From Methylocapsa sp. (lineage in GTDB: Bacteria; Pseudomonadota; Alphaproteobacteria; Rhizobiales; Beijerinckiaceae): a stretch of 8,559 bases of DNA. Below, one piece after another: positions 1 to 4,661 of this stretch. The notes beneath the pieces were generated by a model. It was not told the origin of the DNA, did not search any database, and worked only from the letters and a program-made list of their open reading frames with translations. Each line of letters begins with the position of its first letter. Positions within the stretch are counted from its first letter, which is position 1. The translations under genes and the position numbers were made by a program. The stretch spans positions 5,150 to 13,708 of the forward strand of contig JAFMSB010000001.1 in assembly GCA_017353815.1 (NCBI GenBank), written 5' to 3'.

Positions 1-145
1 AGGTCTTGGCTGCCATGAGCCTTGCGGGTGGCAGTATTGGCTGCGGAGGCGGCCCCCAAGGCCTTAGATAGGCAAACCAAAGATGCCTCGCTTGCGCCCG
101 GAGGCTCCGCCGCACCTCGCAATATCTGCAAAAAAGGCTCCTGCT
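1..145. other. Left edge, no supported gene
   Basis: No reading frame here has a start, ribosome site and length that I can support. On the minus strand the last 69 or so bases are open in a frame reading SKALGAASAANTATRKAHGS, which is alanine-rich like the neighbouring coding region, but it has no credible start. A minus-strand ATG at 15-13 begins MAAKT and could start a gene beyond the window edge. Neither is enough for a gene call. Confidence 0.4.
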
Positions 146-508
146 CTAGTGCCCAGGATTGAGAATGTTGCCCTCGCTGTTTATGGCAGCCGCCATTTCA
201 AGCGGGTTGTAGCATCTCGCTTTTCTTCTCATTGTGGAGCGCGATTTCTCAACAGCGCTCAGGGCGGCCTGCGCAGCCCGCGCCGCAGCATGCGCCGCTT
301 CCGCCGCAGCGAGATCCGCTTGCGCTTTCTGCAGCGATGATTCGGCAGCCTTTGCCGCGTCCGCTGCCTTTGCCGCCGCAACCGCAACCTCTGCCATTAT
401 CGAGGCTCTCACGGTGGCCTTTGCGGCCGCCAAGGCGCTCGCCAAGCGCTGCTCATGGAGCCCTGCAAATGGCATTTTTGCGGCAATCGGCAATCTCTCA
501 AATTTCAC
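146..508 (-). CDS. Hypothetical Ala/Lys-rich probable coiled-coil protein
   Basis: I do not recognise this 120-residue protein. Its middle (about residues 20-90) is dominated by Ala with regularly spaced Lys, Glu and Gln (for example KAADAAKAAESSLQKAQADL), typical of a long amphipathic helix or coiled coil. It shows no signal peptide or membrane segment. The tail is basic (STMRRKAR), followed by a short ordinary stretch. I chose the GTG at 508-506 because AGGAG (521-517) sits 8 bases upstream. An in-frame ATG at 568 would add 20 residues but has no Shine-Dalgarno and falls in an AT-rich stretch. The gene lies on the argF strand, 174 bases beyond the argF stop, so it may be a separate transcript. 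Low-complexity GC-rich DNA can produce such open frames by chance, so existence is only moderately certain. A phasin-like or histone-like role is conceivable but unsupported. Confidence 0.5.
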   Translation of the reverse strand: MKFERLPIAAKMPFAGLHEQRLASALAAAKATVRASIMAEVAVAAAKAADAAKAAESSLQKAQADLAAAEAAHAAARAAQAALSAVEKSRSTMRRKARCYNPLEMAAAINSEGNILNPGH

Positions 509-561
509 GGCTACAACTCCTATTTGAAATGGCCCTACGTCCAACTGACGAATAAAAATTA

Positions 562-576
562 TTAACATCAGTTAAC
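562..576. repeat. Small AT-rich inverted repeat upstream of the Ala/Lys-rich gene
   Basis: TTAAC (562-566) and GTTAA (571-575) form a 5-bp inverted repeat around ATCA, and the right arm lies within a GTTAAC palindrome (571-576). It lies in a conspicuously AT-rich stretch (about 548-597) inside otherwise GC-rich DNA. On the minus strand this stretch is upstream of the preferred start at 508, where a promoter or operator could sit. No clear -35/-10 pair was found. Confidence 0.3.
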
Positions 577-682
577 TATTATTTTAATGAAATTTTCGGC
601 GGCGGCAACGCCTGTTTAGGCGATTTTTGCAGATTTTACCGCACTCCGACGAAAAGTCGCCAGCTCCTGCCCCATTCCGGGT

Positions 683-1654
683 TCAAAAACCGGCAGCCTC
701 ATTTTCCGGAATCGCTAAGCACCACGAGAGAATGCCCTTTTGCACATGAAGCCGGTTTTCGGCCTGGTCGAAAACAACCGATTGCGGGCCGTCGATCACT
801 TCATCCGTGACCTCCTCGCCGCGATGGGCAGGAAGACAATGCATGAAAATGGCGCCCTGGGCCGCGCATGCCATAAGCTTGGCATTGACCTGATACGGGG
901 CAAGCAGCCGGTGACGATAGGCCTCATCGGTATCGCCCATCGAAACCCAGCAGTCGGAGACCACGGCGTCGGCGCCTCTGACCGCCTCGAATGGGTCGCG
1001 CGTAAGTTTCACAGCCGCGCCCCAATTGCGGGCCCAATCCACAAGCCCGCTTTGCGGATCAAGCCCAGCAGGAGCTGCGATAAAGAGCTTGAAGCCAAAG
1101 CGTTGCGCTGCGTGGATCCAGCTTGCAAGCACGTTGTTGGCATCGCCTGTCCACGCGATCCTGCGGCCATGGATCGGCCCCCGCGCCTCCTCGAATGTGA
1201 GTATATCTGCCATAACCTGGCAGGGATGCGAGCTTTTGGTCAGGCCGTTGATCACAGGCACGCGCGAATGGCTTGAAAACTCGAGCATAGAAGAGTGGTC
1301 GAGAACACGGATCACAATCGCATCGACATAACGGGAAAGCACGCGCGCTGTATCGGCGATCGATTCCCCCCGGCCGAGTTGCATCTCTTGGCCAGTCAGC
1401 ATAATCGTCTCGCCGCCGAGTTCGCGCATCGCAACGTCAAAAGAGACTCGGGTCCGCGTCGATGGCTTGTCGAAAATCATCGCCAAGACCTTTCCCTCGA
1501 GGGCGCGGCCCAATGGATGTGGACTTTTGCGGCGGCAAGCCTTCAATTGCGCCGAGACGTCGATGATCTGCCGCAGGTCCCCGGCGGGAATTTCCGAAAG
1601 ATCGAGAAAATGCCGCACCGCCGGGATTGCACTTTCGGTCACGGGCGCGGTCAT
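683..1654 (-). CDS. argF: Ornithine carbamoyltransferase
   Basis: This cytoplasmic enzyme transfers the carbamoyl group of carbamoyl phosphate to ornithine, giving citrulline, in arginine synthesis. The 323-residue length is normal for the family. The carbamoyl-phosphate loop STRTR is at residues 65-69, the HPCQ motif at 143-146, a DCWVSMGD segment at 234-241 corresponding to the ornithine-binding SMG loop, and the catalytic HCLP motif at 272-275. All key residues appear intact. The ATG (1654-1652) overlaps the argD TGA as ATGA, and a GGAG lies a few bases upstream inside the argD end, so translation is likely coupled to argD. No strong terminator follows the TGA. The anabolic role is supported by pairing with argD, with no arcA or arcC nearby. 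Confidence 0.98.
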   Translation of the reverse strand: MTAPVTESAIPAVRHFLDLSEIPAGDLRQIIDVSAQLKACRRKSPHPLGRALEGKVLAMIFDKPSTRTRVSFDVAMRELGGETIMLTGQEMQLGRGESIADTARVLSRYVDAIVIRVLDHSSMLEFSSHSRVPVINGLTKSSHPCQVMADILTFEEARGPIHGRRIAWTGDANNVLASWIHAAQRFGFKLFIAAPAGLDPQSGLVDWARNWGAAVKLTRDPFEAVRGADAVVSDCWVSMGDTDEAYRHRLLAPYQVNAKLMACAAQGAIFMHCLPAHRGEEVTDEVIDGPQSVVFDQAENRLHVQKGILSWCLAIPENEAAGF

Positions 1655-2865
1655 GACGCTCCGCCATGCTCCTTCGGCTGCAGAACCGGCGGCCGGGCCA
1701 ATTCGGCCCTATGGCAGGCCCGGTCCAAACGCGAGACAGCCTCCGCAATTTCATCTTCGCGGATGGTGAGGGGCGGCAGCAGCCTAGCAACATTGCCGGC
1801 CGCGGGAATGACGATGAGGCCTTCTGCCCGGGCGGCAGCGGCGAAATCATCGACCGGGACGTTGAGCGCAATACCCAGCATCAGGCCTTCCCCCCGGATT
1901 TCGAGGATCGCCTCGCGGCGTTCCTTCAGCCGCGCGAGCCGCGCTTTCAGCTCATGCCCGAGCAAGGCAACACGTTCGACAAATCCTTGAGCAAGCACGA
2001 TATCGAGCACCGCATTCGCGACGCTTGCGGCAAGAGGATTGCCGCCGAATGTTGTGCCATGCGTACCGGGGGTCATTCCGCGCGCCGACTCCCGCGTTGC
2101 CAGAATCGCTCCAATCGGGAATCCGCCGCCAAGGCCCTTGGCGATCGCCATAATGTCCGGCGCCGCGCCGAAAAGCTCGTAAGCAAAGAGCCTCCCGGTA
2201 CGGCCCAAACCTGTCTGCACCTCATCGGCAATCAGCAAAAGCCCATGCCTGTCGCATAGTTCGCGCAGCGCCTTCAGAAAACCAGGGCTGGGAACTCTTA
2301 TACCGCCTTCCCCTTGAATGGGCTCGACCAAAATAGCCGCCGTCTGCGAGCCAATGGCTGATTCCGCGGATTGGATATCATCGAATGGAACCGTATCGAA
2401 ACCGTCGACACGAGGCCCGAACCCATCTAGGTGCTTGGGATTGCCGCCCGCGGCGAGCGCGGCAAGCGTCCGGCCGTGGAAAGCGCCGGTAAAAGTAATG
2501 ATGCGGTATCTCTCCGGCCGCCCGGAAGAGGAATGATATTTCCGGGCGGTTTTTATTGCGGCCTCGATCGCCTCCGCGCCGGAATTGGTAAAAAATGCGA
2601 AATCCGCAAAGCTTGCCCCGGTGAGACGCTGCGCCAAGCGTTCCGCCTGCGGAATTTGGAAGAGATTGGACGCGTGCCAGAGCTTCGCGCCTTGTTCCTC
2701 CAATGCCGCGAGAAGGTGAGGGTGCCCGTAGCCGAGCGATGCCACCGCTATGCCCGCCCCAAAATCGAGATAGCGCTCGCCGGAAGAGGAGATCAGCCAA
2801 GCCCCCTCGCCTCGCTCAAATGCGAGCGGGATCCTTGCATAGGCAGGAAGAAGGGCCGAATTCAC
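1651..2865 (-). CDS. argD: Acetylornithine aminotransferase
   Basis: This is a class III pyridoxal-phosphate aminotransferase. It interconverts N-acetylglutamate 5-semialdehyde and N-acetylornithine using glutamate; some family members also serve lysine synthesis as succinyldiaminopimelate aminotransferase. At 404 residues it is of normal length. Visible features are the phosphate-binding SGAEA at 95-99, the FHGRT stretch at 129-133, the cofactor-ring aspartate D214 in [13 protein letters not shown], the Schiff-base lysine K243 in [11 protein letters not shown], and TTFGGNP at 271-277. The start is GTG (2865-2863), chosen because GGAGAG (2876-2871) lies just upstream; I see no better ATG. It heads an overlapping argD-argF pair. 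The 105-base gap before it carries inverted repeats that could affect its expression. Ornithine or GABA aminotransferases are relatives, but the argF linkage favours ArgD. Confidence 0.97.
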   Translation of the reverse strand: MNSALLPAYARIPLAFERGEGAWLISSSGERYLDFGAGIAVASLGYGHPHLLAALEEQGAKLWHASNLFQIPQAERLAQRLTGASFADFAFFTNSGAEAIEAAIKTARKYHSSSGRPERYRIITFTGAFHGRTLAALAAGGNPKHLDGFGPRVDGFDTVPFDDIQSAESAIGSQTAAILVEPIQGEGGIRVPSPGFLKALRELCDRHGLLLIADEVQTGLGRTGRLFAYELFGAAPDIMAIAKGLGGGFPIGAILATRESARGMTPGTHGTTFGGNPLAASVANAVLDIVLAQGFVERVALLGHELKARLARLKERREAILEIRGEGLMLGIALNVPVDDFAAAARAEGLIVIPAAGNVARLLPPLTIREDEIAEAVSRLDRACHRAELARPPVLQPKEHGGAS

Positions 2866-2870
2866 CTAGT

Positions 2871-2876
2871 CTCTCC
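2871..2876 (-). promoter_or_regulatory. Ribosome binding site of argD (decides GTG start)
   Basis: On the minus strand GGAGAG is followed by five bases and then the GTG. This is the best Shine-Dalgarno match near the start and supports the GTG at 2865. Its first two G residues can pair in the small CCGG-GTTC-CCGG hairpin (2886-2875). Confidence 0.7.
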
Positions 2877-2929
2877 GGGAACCCGGGCGCCCCAAGCCTG
2901 CATGGATTGGGGGTCTCGTGCGCGCCCGG
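2875..2929 (-). promoter_or_regulatory. Structured argD leader, possible alternative hairpins
   Basis: In minus-strand RNA, CCGGGCG (2929-2923) can pair with CGCCCGG (2889-2883), and CCCCAA (2912-2907) with TTGGGG (2895-2890). This gives 13 pairs in two stacked helices, with a 10-base bulge on the left side only and an 11-base loop. The right arm can instead form CCGG-GTTC-CCGG (2886-2875), which takes up the first two G of the argD Shine-Dalgarno. The two folds are mutually exclusive. Pairings are read directly from the sequence; any regulatory role is inference, and GC-rich DNA forms such repeats by chance. Confidence 0.35.
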
Positions 2930-2934
2930 TAAAG

Positions 2935-2955
2935 GCGGACAAGGCCAATGTCCGC
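2935..2955 (-). terminator. Terminator-like hairpin after the IalB-family gene
   Basis: GCGGACA (minus strand 2955-2949) pairs perfectly with TGTCCGC (2941-2935) across a 7-base loop, starting 15 bases after the TAA of the IalB-family gene. The following minus-strand bases are CTTTACC, a poor U tract, so termination may be partial or the hairpin may protect the 3' end. It leaves little room for a separate argD promoter in the remaining gap. Confidence 0.45.
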
Positions 2956-2970
2956 GCCGCCGCGAATGAA

Positions 2971-3771
2971 TTATTTCTTGCCAGGCGCTGGGGAGGATGG
3001 CTGGGCGGCATCCGGCTTATTCGCATCTGGTTTTGCCGCTTCGAGCTTCTTGCGCTCCTCTTCGGCGCGCTTCTGCAGCTCCTCCTGCAATTTCTTTTGT
3101 TGCTCTTCGAGAACCTTGGGATCGATCGGCGGCCCATCAAACGCCTTTCCGAAACCCGCCAGAGGAATCACGAAGGTCACCTGATTGTTCACCTGATTTT
3201 TGACTTCAACGCCCAGCGTTGTGCCTTTCTTGATCTGATCGACCAGCGCGCCATTGACCTTTGCTTCCGCGAAACAGCCGTTTGGGAAGCAAATTTCAAA
3301 CGCACCATCGTGTGTGGCGCCGCCATCGACCGTGAAGCGAAATCCGGGTCTCAGCATGAGCCCCACCGGTAGCAGCAGGCGGATGATATGCATATCCTCG
3401 ATATGCTTATTTTCACCTATCTCGTAGATGGCAAGTGCTAGAACCGGAGGCTCGCCCGCCTTCGCGCTAAAATCCCGGGTCGTGTAGCAAACATCCTTGT
3501 TAGCCGATTGATCGCGTCCGCAAACCTTGGTCCAGTCGTTCTGCGTCGGGACAAGGTCGAGCTTGACGGGACCTTGGGGTTGGGGCTGCTGGGGCGCCGC
3601 CTGACCAGGCGCTTGCTGGTTTGGAGCGGGAGCGGGCTGAGCGGGAGCGGGCTGCGCTGGATGCGGGGGATTCTGCTTCTTTGCTTGCGCAGACGCAACA
3701 TGGCTTGCCATCAGGCTCAAGGTGGCAACCACTGCGGCCTTGCGGAGATGTTTCATCATCGAAAGGGCCAT
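2971..3771 (-). CDS. IalB-family (invasion-associated locus B) secreted protein
   Basis: Family members are exported alphaproteobacterial proteins, first linked to erythrocyte invasion in Bartonella but widespread in free-living species, where the role is unclear. The 266-residue product has a signal peptide (basic KHLRKA, hydrophobic core, likely cleavage after VASA near residue 28), a Pro/Gln/Ala linker at about 31-68, the IalB domain at about 70-212 with four cysteines (C84, C95, C161, C166) fit for two disulfides, and a Lys/Glu/Gln-rich probable coiled coil at about 219-246 with a low-complexity tail. I chose the ATG at 3771-3769, because AAGGA lies at proper spacing; a TTG one codon upstream would be too close to it. 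The ATG overlaps the stop of an upstream small ORF (TGATG), suggesting coupled translation. The protein is probably periplasmic. Its link to argD downstream is likely positional only. Confidence 0.92.
   Translation of the reverse strand: MALSMMKHLRKAAVVATLSLMASHVASAQAKKQNPPHPAQPAPAQPAPAPNQQAPGQAAPQQPQPQGPVKLDLVPTQNDWTKVCGRDQSANKDVCYTTRDFSAKAGEPPVLALAIYEIGENKHIEDMHIIRLLLPVGLMLRPGFRFTVDGGATHDGAFEICFPNGCFAEAKVNGALVDQIKKGTTLGVEVKNQVNNQVTFVIPLAGFGKAFDGPPIDPKVLEEQQKKLQEELQKRAEEERKKLEAAKPDANKPDAAQPSSPAPGKK
3624..3653. repeat. Tandem 15-bp repeat, two perfect copies
   Basis: GAGCGGGAGCGGGCT occurs twice back to back (3624-3638 and 3639-3653). On the minus strand each copy encodes one AQPAP-type unit in the linker of the IalB-family protein. 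A multiple of three bases keeps the frame, so copy number can change the linker length without breaking the gene. Confidence 0.85.
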
Positions 3772-3881
3772 CAAATTTCCTTTCCAGCGATGCTCATGAG
3801 AAGCCCGCTGGCCGTCACAGTGGCGGCCAGCGGAAGCAATAGAAAACCCGCGGCGATCGCCGCAGATAGCGCACCGCCCAT
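3771..3881 (-). CDS. Small hydrophobic membrane protein, coupled to IalB-family gene
   Basis: This 36-codon frame begins MGGALSAAIAAGFLLLPLAA and ends LLMSIAGKEI, consistent with one transmembrane helix (about residues 4-31) and a short charged C-terminus. I do not recognise the family. Its TGA overlaps the ATG of the IalB-family gene as TGATG, and its last codons contain that gene's Shine-Dalgarno, an arrangement typical of translational coupling. The start is uncertain. The ATG at 3881 has only a distant GGAAG, 13 bases away. An in-frame TTG at 3905 has AAGG seven bases upstream and would give 44 residues. A perfect 10-bp inverted repeat lies inside the frame, so the stretch could instead be a structured leader. 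The hydrophobic run and the overlap are the main reasons for calling it. Confidence 0.42.
   Translation of the reverse strand: MGGALSAAIAAGFLLLPLAATVTASGLLMSIAGKEI
3805..3833. repeat. Perfect 10-bp inverted repeat upstream of IalB-family gene
   Basis: CCGCTGGCCG (3805-3814) and CGGCCAGCGG (3824-3833) are perfect inverted copies separated by 9 bases. It lies 34 bases upstream of the start of the IalB-family gene, within the small upstream ORF. No U tract follows on either strand, so it is not a standard terminator. It could be an RNA hairpin acting on translation or stability, or an operator. Confidence 0.6.
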
Positions 3882-4178
3882 GTCAAAAATCGAGCTTCCG
3901 GTCAATTCACGACCTTGCCGCAAGCTAGGCAAGCCCTAACCCATCTCCCAATTGCACCAGGCGGCGGGCTATTGCCGGAAATCCGCAAAAACAATTCATG
4001 GCCGCACCTTTTCCGTGCAGCCCAGCCCGCGCAACACAAAGCAGAGATTCCAGCTGGCAGATCGCTTGGCTCCGCGCTTATCGGCCGGTTGAAGCACTGA
4101 TTGCCTCAGAGTACCGCATTGCGGCGGGCGCGCCAGCACCTATGATGGCGTCGGATATTGTGAGATTTCGAAGTCTCC

Positions 4179-4209
4179 CCGTGGCTACTTTCCAAACAGG
4201 AAAGCGCGG
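4179..4209 (+). other. Bulged stem-loop, possible structured RNA element
   Basis: CTTTCC (4188-4193) pairs with GGAAAG (4199-4204) around loop AAACA. Directly outside, CCGTG (4179-4183) pairs with CGCGG (4205-4209) with one G-U wobble, separated on the left by the bulge GCTA. That is 11 pairs in total. The wobble becomes an A-C mismatch in the minus-strand RNA, so the fold favours plus-strand transcription. No U tract or promoter is obvious, so it may be chance. Confidence 0.25.
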
Positions 4210-4261
4210 CAGTGTCTTCAACCTCGCCGCATCGAGAGCCGATGGGCCGCACGCAAACGGG

Positions 4262-4283
4262 CACGGCCGCTCATGCGGCCGCG
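4262..4283 (-). terminator. GC-rich hairpin after the 29-residue microprotein
   Basis: In minus-strand RNA, CGGCCGC (4281-4275) and GCGGCCG (4270-4264) pair around ATGA, and one wobble plus one C-G pair extend the stem to 9 pairs. It begins 15 bases after the TAA of the small gene at 4298. The following bases are poor in U, so it is terminator-like only in position and stem strength. Confidence 0.4.
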
Positions 4284-4297
4284 CGCCTGAAAAGGAC

Positions 4298-4387
4298 TTA
4301 GGACGTCCAGATCTTCGTCAGCACTACTTGGACGAGTACGGTGGCGATAAGAATGCCATTCAAAATGGCGACGGTGTGGTCGTTCAT
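4298..4387 (-). CDS. 29-residue single-helix membrane microprotein
   Basis: This frame of 29 codons starts MNDHTVAILNGILIATVLVQ and ends VVLTKIWTS. A polar, charged N-terminus is followed by an unbroken hydrophobic run (about residues 6-23) and a short Lys/Trp end, the pattern of a single-pass membrane peptide. GGGAG lies six bases before the ATG (minus strand GGGAGAGGAGCATG), an excellent ribosome site. A strong GC hairpin lies just beyond the TAA. A TTGACT match (minus strand 4472-4467) could be a -35 box, but no good -10 box follows. I do not recognise the family. Its size and form recall KdpF- or CydX-like subunits and type I toxin peptides, but no kdp, cyd or antitoxin context is visible, so I assign no function. 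It is probably a separate transcript from the IalB-family unit downstream. Confidence 0.55.
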   Translation of the reverse strand: MNDHTVAILNGILIATVLVQVVLTKIWTS

Positions 4388-4661
4388 GCTCCTCTCCCGG
4401 TGTGTTCCTGGTCTCAGCGTCGCGTTTTCACGATCGCGATTGCTACGTCGGGGTTTTTGCCGCAAAAGTCAAGACAGTCACCGCAACTGAGCGGCATATC
4501 AGCTGCTGCCGCCGCTTTTGCCGCAGCAGGCCTGCCCAAAACTTAGGATGCAACGACGCAGCGACATACATAAATCATTTTCCAGGCCAAGGAAAGGCCC
4601 ATTCCCGCGCGCCACGCCGGCGCCTGGGGCCGCACTGCGCCAGATAACCTAAGCTACTGGT
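4388..4661. promoter_or_regulatory. Divergent intergenic region between microprotein and yejA-like gene
   Basis: The two flanking genes point away from this 274-base stretch, so it should hold both promoters. On the minus strand CTTGACT (4473-4467) resembles a housekeeping -35 box. CTGCTGC (4503-4509) and GCAGCAG (4523-4529) form a 7-bp inverted repeat with a 13-base gap, and GGCC-AAGGAAA-GGCC occurs near 4586-4600. I see no convincing plus-strand promoter. Confidence 0.35.
4503..4529. repeat. 7-bp inverted repeat in the divergent region
   Basis: CTGCTGC (4503-4509) and GCAGCAG (4523-4529) are perfect inverted copies around 13 bases (CGCCGCTTTTGCC). No U tract follows on either strand, so a terminator is unlikely. 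It lies between two divergent genes and could be an operator, but half-sites this GC-rich also arise by chance. Confidence 0.35.

Larger units (their letters stand above)
3882..4297. other. Intergenic stretch of about 410 bases, no convincing gene
   Basis: I find no frame with credible protein character. Frames on the plus strand here lack hydrophobic patterning, family motifs and ribosome sites. A minus-strand 24-codon frame at 3999-3925 has AAGG upstream but no other support. The stretch presumably contains the promoter of the small ORF/IalB-family unit. Visible structure: a hairpin CTTGCC/GGCAAG at 3914-3933, a bulged hairpin at 4179-4209, and a GC-rich hairpin at 4262-4283. Confidence 0.5.

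Noticed and set aside
609..628. CGCCT-GTTT-AGGCG followed by ATTTTT, a terminator-like element
   Set aside because: The T run follows only on the plus strand, where no gene is present upstream. On the minus strand, the one transcribed here, no U tract follows the 5-bp stem.
740..1990. Long plus-strand open frames opposite argF and argD
   Set aside because: They are antisense shadows of clearly identified genes and their products match nothing.
3925..3999. Minus-strand 24-codon frame beginning MNCFCGFPAIARRL with AAGG seven bases upstream
   Set aside because: Only the ribosome-like site supports it. The peptide has no clear membrane segment or known pattern, and such sites occur by chance.
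4440..4473. Possible sigma-70-type promoter with CTTGACT on the minus strand
   Set aside because: The -35 match is good, but no sequence at normal spacing resembles a -10 box, so I do not list it as a separate promoter.
3998..4546. 182-codon plus-strand open frame across the large intergenic region
   Set aside because: Its product lacks hydrophobic patterning or family motifs, has no ribosome site, and runs antisense through the better-supported 29-codon microprotein.
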